From the NCBI RefSeq assembly GCF_029210495.1, contig NZ_JARGDK010000002.1, positions 1-64,000 of the forward strand: a stretch of 64,000 bases of DNA, given 5' to 3'. The notes under the pieces are model-generated. The model had not been told where the DNA came from and did not search any database. It worked only from the letters and a program-made list of their open reading frames with translations. A program made the translations under genes and the position numbers. Position 1 is the stretch's first letter, and each line of letters opens with the position of its first letter. The DNA comes from Pseudothioclava nitratireducens. Its GTDB lineage: Bacteria > Pseudomonadota > Alphaproteobacteria > Rhodobacterales > Rhodobacteraceae. Of the stretch, positions 36,119 to 44,581 are shown piece after piece.

Positions 36119-36889
36119 TCAGAGTTGAAAATGAATGTGGTCGTCGTGCCGCGCGGCGCGGCATCCCTGAAACCGCAGCTTCGGGTCCGCAAGGCCGAGG
36201 CGCTCTTGCAGATGCGGCTCCAGAAAGACCTTGCCGACGCGCGGATCGTCCAGAAGCCATGCCACCTGCGCCGCGCTGCGCGGGGCATCGAGGACAAGAT
36301 CACGCCAGAGCGGTTGCAGCCAGTCCAGATCCCAGCGCATGGTAAGCTGTCGAGGCGGGCAGTCGCTTGGTCCCGGTTCGAAAGCGAAATAGCCAAGCGG
36401 CGCGCGGGTCGCGCCGGGTAAAGCTGTCCCCGCCCTGTCGGCATAGGCCAGCGCAAGATCCGCCTTTTCGCCATCGTCATGCGACAGATGCGGCAGCAAT
36501 GGAAACCCATCAAGAAACGGGAAGCCCGCGTCGAGCAAGACGATCCGGTCGCCCTCGGCCGCGCGGGCTTGGGCGAGATCCGCCAGCACCGAGGCCAGCA
36601 CGGGCGTGCCGTAGCTTCGGTTGAGCGCGCAGAGCGTCGCCCGCGTCTCGATCAGGCTGCCGGGCCAGCACCCGATCATCTGACGCCCCCAGTGCGGCGC
36701 GACGACAACGGCGAGGCCCCCAAGCAGAGTATAAAAAACCATGAAGGCCAGTAAGCGCCGACGAAAGCGGAGTGCGGCCAGCCACGCGATCCCGCCAAGC
36801 TGCGTGAGCGCCGTCAGTGCGAGCACCAGCAGCCCGTGCCACAGGACCCGCAACCGGTTACGGCCCCAGTCGCGCGGCACGCCCGCCAC
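36119..36889 (-). CDS. Membrane-anchored protein with a LAS-type metallopeptidase signature
   Basis: The 256-residue protein has two N-terminal membrane helices (about 17-38 and 45-65) followed by an exported domain. The residues H137-x6-D144 (in PHLSHDDGEKADL) and H251-x-H253 at the C-terminus (RHDDHIHFQL) match the zinc-binding HxxxxxxD...HxH pattern of LAS peptidases such as MepA and D-Ala-D-Ala dipeptidases. A role in trimming peptidoglycan is inferred. It appears to start at GTG 36889, overlapping the end of the small gene upstream by 32 bases; a slightly later GTG is possible. Overall similarity to known families is low. Confidence 0.65.
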   Translation of the reverse strand: MAGVPRDWGRNRLRVLWHGLLVLALTALTQLGGIAWLAALRFRRRLLAFMVFYTLLGGLAVVVAPHWGRQMIGCWPGSLIETRATLCALNRSYGTPVLASVLADLAQARAAEGDRIVLLDAGFPFLDGFPLLPHLSHDDGEKADLALAYADRAGTALPGATRAPLGYFAFEPGPSDCPPRQLTMRWDLDWLQPLWRDLVLDAPRSAAQVAWLLDDPRVGKVFLEPHLQERLGLADPKLRFQGCRAARHDDHIHFQL

Positions 36890-37130
36890 GGCGGCTTGCG
36901 CCAGCGGCGCGGCGCGTCAGCCCTTCGGTCAGGATCACGCTCATCGGATGGGCCTCGTCCGTGCCATACTGCGCCAGCACCACGCGCATCGCCTCATGCG
37001 GGTCCGCGCCTGCGGGCAGGCTCAGCGCCCAATCCATGAAGATCGAACGGCATTCCGCCGGGGTGATCCCCTCGATCCGATAGCTCTCGCGGATGAGCCC
37101 TTTCGGGTCCGCCACGGTCAAATCCATCAT
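36858..37130 (-). CDS. Small conserved protein following glnE
   Basis: Hypothetical 90-residue protein. The first 65 residues (DLTVADPKGLIRESYRIEGITPAECRSIFMDWALSLPAG...EAMRVVLAQYG) look like a compact helical domain. The last 20 are arginine/glycine-rich and overlap the next gene. The ATG at 37130 begins 1 base after the glnE stop (sequence TAGGATG), which argues for coupled translation. No family recognised. A role in nitrogen regulation is only suggested by position. Confidence 0.6.
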   Translation of the reverse strand: MMDLTVADPKGLIRESYRIEGITPAECRSIFMDWALSLPAGADPHEAMRVVLAQYGTDEAHPMSVILTEGLTRRAAGASRRGGRAARLGP

Positions 37131-37131
37131 C

Positions 37132-39918
37132 CTACGCCCCATCCCGAGCCTCCAGAGCCCGATCAACGATTTCGGCCACGTCCTGCGTAACCGCGGCCAG
37201 ACGCGCCGCCAGAGCATCGAGATCAGGCGCATCGGCTTCACGCAAGAGGAAACTGCGCCCCCCCTCGCCGATCGCGTCCATATCCAGCGGTTTTTCCGTC
37301 AGGAGCCTGCCGCCCGCCTGCAAGCGCCACAGGAACCGGTAGGCCGAGGCCAAGCGCTCACCCTCGTCTTTCGTGATGAAACCGGCCTTTGGACCAAGGC
37401 GCAGTTGCGCCTCGACACGACGCGGCGGCTCTCCGGCGCGCAGCGCGAAACTCTGGGCAAGAAGCTCGATATCCTGAAGCCGACCGGGGCCGATCTTGGC
37501 CTCCCATGCCCCGTCGGGGGCCTTGGCGGCGAAGATGCGCGCGCGCATATCGGCAAGGTCCGGCATCACCTGCGCCGCCGCCCCCTTGGCACGCAACACA
37601 TCAAGTCGCACGACCTCGACATCGGCGGCCAGATCGGGCGCCCCTGCCACCGCCCGCGCCCGCGTCAGCGCGAGATGCTCCCAGGTCCAGGCCTCCTCCA
37701 TCTGATAGTTGCGGAAACTTTCGAGCGAAGTCGCAACCGGACCCTGACGCCCCGAGGGCCGCAGCCGCATATCGACCTCGTAAAGCCGCCCCTCGGGCAT
37801 CTGTGCCGTCAGCGCCGTGATGAGCGCCTGCGTCAGCCGCGCGTAATAGGGCCGCGTGGCGAGCGGGCGACGCCCTTCCGAGGTCTCGATGCCTTGCGCG
37901 TCATAGATCACGATCAGATCGAGATCGGATGCAGCATTGAGCCGTTCGGCCCCAAGTGACCCCATCCCGAGCACCACGGCCCCGCGTCCGGGCGGCGCGC
38001 CATGCTTGGCTGCGAATTCCTCGACGACGACGGGCCAAAGCTCGGCCACCGCCGCCCCGGCGATATCGGCATAGTTTTTGGCCGCCTCCGATGCGTCGAT
38101 CAGCCCACGGAGATGGTGGACACCCACACGGAACTTGAACTCTTTCGCCCAACGCCTTGCCGTTTCAAGCTTTTTCTCATAATCGCCCGCAGCCTCTAGC
38201 GCCTTTCGCAGACCGGCGGCAAGCACGTCTTTGCCCGGCCATGGCTCGAAGAACGACCCACCCAGAACCGCATCCAGAACGCCCGCATTGCGCGACAGAT
38301 AGGCCGAGAGGCCGGGCGCGGTGGCGCAGATATCGACGATCAGGTCGATCAGCGTCGGGTTCGCCTCAAACAGCGAGAAAAGCTGCACGCCGGCGGGCAG
38401 GCGCTTGAGGAAGGCGTCGAAGTTCAGCAGCGCCTCATCGAAATTCGAGGCCCGGTGCAGCCGCCCGAGGATCTCGGGCTCCACACGGCGAAAGATCGTT
38501 TGCGCACGCTCCGAACGCAGCGCCGGATAGCTGCGCCAGCCATCGACGGTCGCCTGCGCGGTGTCGCTGAGGTCGGGGCGCTCGGCCGTTTCACCGGGGG
38601 CGAAGAAGGCGCCCGTCAGGTCTTCTACCCGCTCCAACCGCTCGCGCAACCGCCCGCGCCATGCAGCCACATCGCTCTCGCCCATCATCGCGGCGATCCG
38701 TGCGATCCCCTCGTCAGTATTGGGCAACAGATGCGTCTGCGCGTCATTCACCATCTGAATCCGGTGCTCGATGTCGCGGTGCTCGCGGTAATGATCGGTC
38801 AGCTCACGCGCCACATCTTTATCGACCCAGCCCTTCAGCGCGAGCTTGGCGAGCCCCCCAACCGTCGTTCGATCGCGCAGATCGGGATCGCGCCCGCCCG
38901 CGATGAGTTGCCGGGTCTGGGTGAAAAACTCGATCTCGCGGATCCCGCCCTGCCCCAGTTTCATATTATGGCCCGGCAGGCTGATCGGACCGTGCAACCC
39001 CTTATGCTCTCGGATACGCAGCCGCATGTCATGGGCATCCTGAATGGCGGCGAAATCGAGATGCTTGCGCCAGACGAAGGGGCGCAGCGTTTCGAGGAAA
39101 CGGTCCCCGGCGGCAAGGTCGCCGGCGCACGGCCGCGCCTTGATATAGGCGGCGCGCTCCCAGGTGCGCCCCTCGGCCTCGTAATAAAGCTCGGCGGAGG
39201 CCATCGAGATACAGACCGGCGTCACGCTCGCATCAGGGCGCAGCCGCAGATCGGTGCGGAACACATAGCCCTCGGCGGTCAGGTCCGAAAGCATCGCCGC
39301 CATCTTACGGGTCACGCGAATAAAGGCCGTGCGCGCCTCCATCCGGTCATCCGGATCGAAGCGCGTCTCGTCGAACAGCACGATCAGGTCGATATCGGAG
39401 GAGTAGTTCAACTCTCCCGCGCCCATCTTGCCCATGGCAAGCGCCACCAGTCCGGCGGCGGTTTCGGCGTCATCGGGCGTGGCGCCGGGCAGCTTGTTGC
39501 GACGGATTTCTTCGGCCACGAGCCGCTTGAACGCGAGATCGACCGCAACATCGCCCAGGCGCGTGAGCGCGCCGGTCACCTGTTCAAGCGGCCAGACGCC
39601 CCCCAGATCGGCCAACGCGGCCAGCAATGCGACCCGGCGCTTGGCCACACGCAACTGATCCGGCAAAGCGTCGAGGTCAAGCGTTTGAAGGCGGCTGAAT
39701 TCGGCTTCCAGCGCGGTCTCTGGCACCGATTGAAGGGCTGCCCGAATCCATTCGGCCTCTCGCGTGAGCAGCCCGGAAAGAAACGGGCTGCATCCGGCGG
39801 TCCCCTCGATCAACGCCCGCAGCTCGGGGGCGAGATCATCGAAATCGCGGACGATATCCGCGCCACGGTCAGCGTCGAAAGCGATGGGAGAGCGGGTCAG
39901 GCGTGATGCGAAATTCAT
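37132..39918 (-). CDS. glnE: Bifunctional glutamine synthetase adenylyltransferase/deadenylylase
   Basis: Controls glutamine synthetase by adding and removing AMP in response to PII state. The 928-residue protein has two nucleotidyltransferase domains with the GS-like and DxD motifs: SSDIDLIVLFDETRF (near residues 165-180, deadenylylation) and ASDLDLIVIYDAQG (near 655-670, adenylylation). The regulatory helical region lies between them. The length is close to that of other GlnE proteins. It is first in a unit with the two downstream small genes. Confidence 0.97.
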   Translation of the reverse strand: MNFASRLTRSPIAFDADRGADIVRDFDDLAPELRALIEGTAGCSPFLSGLLTREAEWIRAALQSVPETALEAEFSRLQTLDLDALPDQLRVAKRRVALLAALADLGGVWPLEQVTGALTRLGDVAVDLAFKRLVAEEIRRNKLPGATPDDAETAAGLVALAMGKMGAGELNYSSDIDLIVLFDETRFDPDDRMEARTAFIRVTRKMAAMLSDLTAEGYVFRTDLRLRPDASVTPVCISMASAELYYEAEGRTWERAAYIKARPCAGDLAAGDRFLETLRPFVWRKHLDFAAIQDAHDMRLRIREHKGLHGPISLPGHNMKLGQGGIREIEFFTQTRQLIAGGRDPDLRDRTTVGGLAKLALKGWVDKDVARELTDHYREHRDIEHRIQMVNDAQTHLLPNTDEGIARIAAMMGESDVAAWRGRLRERLERVEDLTGAFFAPGETAERPDLSDTAQATVDGWRSYPALRSERAQTIFRRVEPEILGRLHRASNFDEALLNFDAFLKRLPAGVQLFSLFEANPTLIDLIVDICATAPGLSAYLSRNAGVLDAVLGGSFFEPWPGKDVLAAGLRKALEAAGDYEKKLETARRWAKEFKFRVGVHHLRGLIDASEAAKNYADIAGAAVAELWPVVVEEFAAKHGAPPGRGAVVLGMGSLGAERLNAASDLDLIVIYDAQGIETSEGRRPLATRPYYARLTQALITALTAQMPEGRLYEVDMRLRPSGRQGPVATSLESFRNYQMEEAWTWEHLALTRARAVAGAPDLAADVEVVRLDVLRAKGAAAQVMPDLADMRARIFAAKAPDGAWEAKIGPGRLQDIELLAQSFALRAGEPPRRVEAQLRLGPKAGFITKDEGERLASAYRFLWRLQAGGRLLTEKPLDMDAIGEGGRSFLLREADAPDLDALAARLAAVTQDVAEIVDRALEARDGA

Positions 39919-40025
39919 GCGCGCAGACTATCGGGCAAAGCGTCCCCGTCAATGATGCAAATCACGCGATTGCGCCCGCATGTCCGGCCATGTTCTAAAC
40001 ATCGCGCGGGCCGGAGAGCACGACG

Positions 40026-40058
40026 CCTCCGGCGGGCGTATTTGGAGTTTGATGAAAG
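40026..40058 (+). repeat. TATTT intergenic unit ending at the YbaK-like start codon (copy 9)
   Basis: CTCCGGCGGGCGTATTTGGA followed by GTTTGATGAAAG, ending immediately before ATG 40059. The unit therefore supplies the sequence upstream of the start, where no ordinary GGAGG is present. Confidence 0.75.
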
Positions 40059-40526
40059 ATGAGCAAATCCCTCAAACGCGTGCGCGCCGCCTTGGAGGCT
40101 GCGGGGCTGGAACCGGAGATCCGCGAAGTAGGTGAGGCGCGCACCGCACAGATGGCGGCGGAGGCAGCCGGGTGCGCGTTGGACCAGATCGCGAAATCCA
40201 TCATCTTTCGGGGCGAGCAGAGCGGCCATGTCGTACTTTTCGTGACCGCAGGCGGGAACCGGGTTTGCGCCGAAAAGGCGAGCGCGGTGGCGGGGCAGCC
40301 GTTGGGCAAGGCGGATGCCGCGCTGATCCGCTCTGAGACCGGCTTTGCGATCGGGGGTGTGGCACCGCTCGGCCATCTGGGGCCGGTCGAGACCTATCTC
40401 GATCCAAGATTGCTCGACTTCGGGACAGTTTGGGCGGCAGCGGGCACACCGCGCCATATCTTCGCCATTGCCCCCGAAGCGCTGCACCGGATCACCGGGG
40501 CGCAGCTTGCGGATTTCACGCTGTGA
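40059..40526 (+). CDS. YbaK/ProX-type aminoacyl-tRNA deacylase
   Basis: Trans-editing enzyme that removes a wrong amino acid from tRNA. The 155-residue protein has the YbaK fold with IAKSIIFRGEQSGHVVLFVTAGGNRV (near 45-70, containing the conserved lysine), ALIRSETGFAIGGVAPLGHL (near 85-106) and YLDPRLLDFGTVWAAAG. Which amino acid or tRNA it edits cannot be told. It starts directly after a dispersed repeat unit. Confidence 0.88.
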   Translation: MSKSLKRVRAALEAAGLEPEIREVGEARTAQMAAEAAGCALDQIAKSIIFRGEQSGHVVLFVTAGGNRVCAEKASAVAGQPLGKADAALIRSETGFAIGGVAPLGHLGPVETYLDPRLLDFGTVWAAAGTPRHIFAIAPEALHRITGAQLADFTL

Positions 40527-40558
40527 CGCGCGGACGCGAAGGCCTTGGACGGGCACGA

Positions 40559-40577
40559 ATGTAAAAAAGTTTCACAT
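40559..40577. promoter_or_regulatory. Imperfect inverted repeat, first of a pair
   Basis: ATGTAAAAAAGTTTCACAT: the arms ATGTAAA and TTCACAT match at six of seven positions around five bases. It has the same arm sequence as the perfect palindrome 58 bases downstream, suggesting two sites for one regulator upstream of the DUF2852 gene. Confidence 0.45.
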
Positions 40578-40616
40578 CCGCCCTTGAACGCGACGGAACC
40601 GTCCCCATCTTGCGTT

Positions 40617-40635
40617 ATGTGAAAACAATTCACAT
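40617..40635. promoter_or_regulatory. Perfect inverted repeat upstream of the DUF2852 gene
   Basis: ATGTGAAAACAATTCACAT: two perfect 7-base arms around AACAA, 20 bases before the start codon and next to the ribosome binding site. It resembles a CRP/FNR-type or MarR-type site but has one extra spacer base compared with CRP. Confidence 0.6.
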
Positions 40636-40654
40636 TCAGCTTTCGGAGGTTTCC

Positions 40655-41125
40655 ATGTCTGCCTACGCCCCTTCCAGTTCCACCCCCGCACTCGGCGCGC
40701 CGGGTGTCGTGCGCCGGGCCCTCGACTGGCTCGACCAGCGCGGCCCGATGTCCTGGATCATCGTGATGATCGGCTCCTTTGTCTTCGGCGGGCCGCTTGG
40801 CCTTCTGGTGCTCGGCTTCATCCTGATGACCGGTCGCTTCTCGGGCGCGTGCCGCCGCAACAGCGAGCGGGCCTCGATGCGGTGCGGCATGCGGATGCAT
40901 GTCTCGCGCCCGACCGGAAACATGGCCTTTGACAGCTACAAGGCAGACATGCTCGCCCGTCTTGAACGTGAGCAGGCCGAGTTCGAGGCGTTCCTTGGCC
41001 GCCTGCGTGAAGCCCGCGACAAGGCAGAGTTCGACCAATATATGGACGAGCGCGCGAAGGATGCCGCCCATCCGGCAAAGGATGAGACCGATGCGCCGGC
41101 CGAAGGGAAACCCGGCGCCTACTGA
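40655..41125 (+). CDS. DUF2852 domain protein
   Basis: The 156-residue protein has a short N-terminal tail, a membrane helix (about residues 32-58, [27 protein letters not shown]) and a cytoplasmic helical part with [45 protein letters not shown], the pattern of DUF2852. The second half is a predicted coiled coil. Function unknown. The ATG at 40655 follows TCGGAGG. Two inverted repeats upstream suggest it is tightly regulated. Confidence 0.85.
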   Translation: MSAYAPSSSTPALGAPGVVRRALDWLDQRGPMSWIIVMIGSFVFGGPLGLLVLGFILMTGRFSGACRRNSERASMRCGMRMHVSRPTGNMAFDSYKADMLARLEREQAEFEAFLGRLREARDKAEFDQYMDERAKDAAHPAKDETDAPAEGKPGAY

Positions 41126-41271
41126 TCCGGCACCGCACGATCAAAAGGTTCACGCCTCCCCGCCCCCGTCGCGCCTGTCGCGGCGGGGGTTTGCCATATC
41201 CGCAAGGAAAGGCTTGGCGGGCGCGACCGATCTTGCTAGCCTCTTGCCGGAAACACGCCCGAAACGAACCC

Positions 41272-42102
41272 ATGCGCCATTCACTTCCGCTTGCTCCGCA
41301 GTTCTACGTGACCGCGCCGCAGCCCTGCCCCTATCTCGATGGGCGGGCCGAACGGAAATTGTTTACCGCGCTTCAGGGTGAGGGCGCTGACAAGCTTAAC
41401 AATGCGTTGTCGCGCCAGGGATTTCGACGCTCGCAGAATGTGCTCTACCGCCCCTCTTGTGCGGATTGCTCGGCCTGTCTGTCTGCGCGCATCCGGGTTG
41501 CCGATTTCACCCCGTCCCGCAGTCAGAAACGCGTGCTGAGCCGGAACAGCGATCTGATGCGCACCGCGACAAGCCCTTGGGCGACCGAAGAACAATTCGC
41601 GCTGTTCCGGCGCTATCTCGACCACCGCCACGCGGATGGCGGGATGGCGGATATGGATATTTTCGAATTCGCCGCGATGATCGAAGAAACCCCGGTCAAG
41701 ACCCGCGTCGTTGAATACCGCGAGACCGCCGCCAGCCCGAACTCGGTGCGCGCGCTGACCGCCGTGTGCCTCACCGATGTGCTCGATGACGGGCTGTCGA
41801 TGGTCTATTCGTTTTATGATCCCGACCGGATCAAGGGCAGCCTCGGCACCTATCTGATCCTTGACCATATCGAGATCGCCCGGCGCGCGGGTCTGCCCTA
41901 TGTCTATCTGGGCTATTGGGTGCCCGGCTCGCGCAAGATGGGCTACAAGGCGAATTTCTCCGCACTCGAGATTTTCAAGGGCGGTGAGTGGATCGACATC
42001 GGCAATCCCGACGACCACAAGGCCGAGACCCACCCGCTTTCCGTCGCCCCCATTGCCGAGCAAGTTGCGCGGATTCAGCTCCCTGACACGCGCGGCGGTT
42101 GA
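41272..42102 (+). CDS. Aminoacyl-tRNA--protein transferase (Bpt/ATE type)
   Basis: Transfers leucine (or arginine) from tRNA to N-terminal acidic residues, marking proteins for Clp degradation. The 276-residue protein has the ATE N-domain with conserved cysteines ([21 protein letters not shown] and [16 protein letters not shown]) and the C-domain with [48 protein letters not shown]. This arrangement is that of the bacterial Bpt group. The ATG at 41272 is chosen; the extension to 41191 is non-homologous. Confidence 0.92.
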   Translation: MRHSLPLAPQFYVTAPQPCPYLDGRAERKLFTALQGEGADKLNNALSRQGFRRSQNVLYRPSCADCSACLSARIRVADFTPSRSQKRVLSRNSDLMRTATSPWATEEQFALFRRYLDHRHADGGMADMDIFEFAAMIEETPVKTRVVEYRETAASPNSVRALTAVCLTDVLDDGLSMVYSFYDPDRIKGSLGTYLILDHIEIARRAGLPYVYLGYWVPGSRKMGYKANFSALEIFKGGEWIDIGNPDDHKAETHPLSVAPIAEQVARIQLPDTRGG

Positions 42103-42245
42103 GCCGGGCCGCCCGCACGGCAGGCATTTGCCCAGCTCTTGGGCAGAGCTCCGGCCTGACCTTGCGGAACGACAAAAAAACGTCTTCCCGCGACAGAATC
42201 AGCCACACGAAACGGTAGACAGGCGAAACTGGACAGTTAAAGTGA

Positions 42246-43421
<1,176 letters not shown>

Positions 43422-43441
43422 TCCCCTCAGGATCAACCGCG

Positions 43442-43469
43442 AAGGCCCCGGATATCTCCGGGGCCTTTT
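43442..43469 (+). terminator. Terminator after takP
   Basis: A perfect 11-bp stem AAGGCCCCGGA / TCCGGGGCCTT with a TATC loop, followed by TT and a G-rich tract. Confidence 0.85.
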
Positions 43470-43787
43470 GCGTTGGGGGGGGGCGAGAGGGGTGTGGCCG
43501 CTTTGCGGGACGGAGCTGCCGCTGTCTCCAAGTGATTCAAGGTCCGTTGTGGCGAGTTTTGCCGATTGTGTCGTCTTCTCATAAATCGTTCGCTGTTGCA
43601 GCCGATCAGCACATCGAAGTCAGCGTCCTGGCTTGTTTTTCGCTGAGCCTGGCGCGCGTGGCCATTGGTCTGCTCCCGGTTGGGGACAGTATAGAACTTG
43701 ACCAGCGGACGAGTTCTCAAGACTCTGAGATCACGCCGTTCCCCAGTTGGGGAATGTCAGGAAAGTTTTGCAGGAGGTGCATTCGGC
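43470..43787. other. Lower-GC intergenic stretch, left part of an inserted islet
   Basis: About 320 bases at roughly 50-55 % GC, against about 65 % in takP. No gene is supported. The minus ORF 43433-43720 overlaps the takP terminator and has no ribosome binding site. A GGAGGT site at the right end belongs to the immunity-like gene. It may be the remnant of an inserted segment. Confidence 0.5.
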
Positions 43788-44420
43788 ATGCGTTATTTCG
43801 CCATTCGCCCAGATTACGAGGATGACCGGGGTCTTCGCCCGAACCTGTCTGCCTCGGAAACAGAGATGACGGACTGGGACTCGAAGCAGTGGTCGCTGTT
43901 TCGGGACATCAAAACCGGGTTCACCGGCAAGCTGAAATCCTCTTCTGTCGAACTGCTTCAGTCGCAGACGGTTCATGTCAACAACGTCAAGAACAGGCCG
44001 CTGACAGTACTTGGCGCGCACGGCATGGCACCGGACGATATCGTCCTGATATCGGGCGCGATCAAATCCGTGATCGAAGAGCTGGACCCAAAGGCGTTCG
44101 AATTCGTACGTATGCCCAAGCTGATGGATCACGCAAATGGCCAGTTCACGGCCGATGCAGATCTGTATTTCGCGAGGGCGCTGCACGAGGTTAAGGCGGT
44201 CGATACGTCCGAGGCGCCGTTGAAAGAGTTGAAGGCCGTTTCACCCGGTTGGCGCAAATCGAAGTTCCGCGGGAAATACGCGCTCTTGCGCCATATGCTG
44301 CCCAAGGCGGAATATTTCCGCGAAGCCAAGACCGGAATCGGTTTCTGTACTGAAACCCTCAAGACACGACTCGAAGCAGCCGGGGCCACCGGTTGGGTAT
44401 TCTTTAACTGCGAAGTCTAA
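43788..44420 (+). CDS. Immunity-like protein (Imm11/DUF1629 type), orphan
   Basis: The 210-residue protein begins MRYFAIRPDYEDDRG. It has the pattern ...DDIVLISGAIKSVIEELDPKAFEFVRMP in the middle and IGFCTETLKTRLEAAGATGWVFFNC at the end, which resembles the Imm11/DUF1629 family of polymorphic-toxin immunity proteins. No toxin gene is beside it. GC content is about 53 %, well below its neighbours, and the gene sits alone between the takP terminator and the takM terminator, so horizontal gain is likely. GGAGGT lies 9 bases before the ATG. The family call is uncertain. Confidence 0.55.
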   Translation: MRYFAIRPDYEDDRGLRPNLSASETEMTDWDSKQWSLFRDIKTGFTGKLKSSSVELLQSQTVHVNNVKNRPLTVLGAHGMAPDDIVLISGAIKSVIEELDPKAFEFVRMPKLMDHANGQFTADADLYFARALHEVKAVDTSEAPLKELKAVSPGWRKSKFRGKYALLRHMLPKAEYFREAKTGIGFCTETLKTRLEAAGATGWVFFNCEV

Positions 44421-44535
44421 GGCCGATAACGTGGTGTTTGTTCAATCTAGGTATAATTTCCGAAACCCGTAATTCGTCACATCGCGGAGATATGGTGAAT
44501 GTGGACTCAAAGCAGCCCCTCATCCCCCCAACGAA

Positions 44536-44561
44536 AAACGGCGGCCCTTGGGCCGCCGTTT
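44536..44561 (-). terminator. Terminator after takM
   Basis: A perfect 12-bp stem AAACGGCGGCCC / GGGCCGCCGTTT with a two-base loop, followed on the minus strand by two more T residues, 20 bases beyond the takM stop. It marks the right border of the lower-GC islet. Confidence 0.85.
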
Positions 44562-44581
44562 GTCTCTCCATCAGGCTGCGA

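Noticed and set aside
43433-43720. Minus-strand ORF of 95 residues in the lower-GC islet, possibly a transposase or toxin remnant.
   Set aside because: It overlaps the takP terminator, has no ribosome binding site and no recognisable motif.
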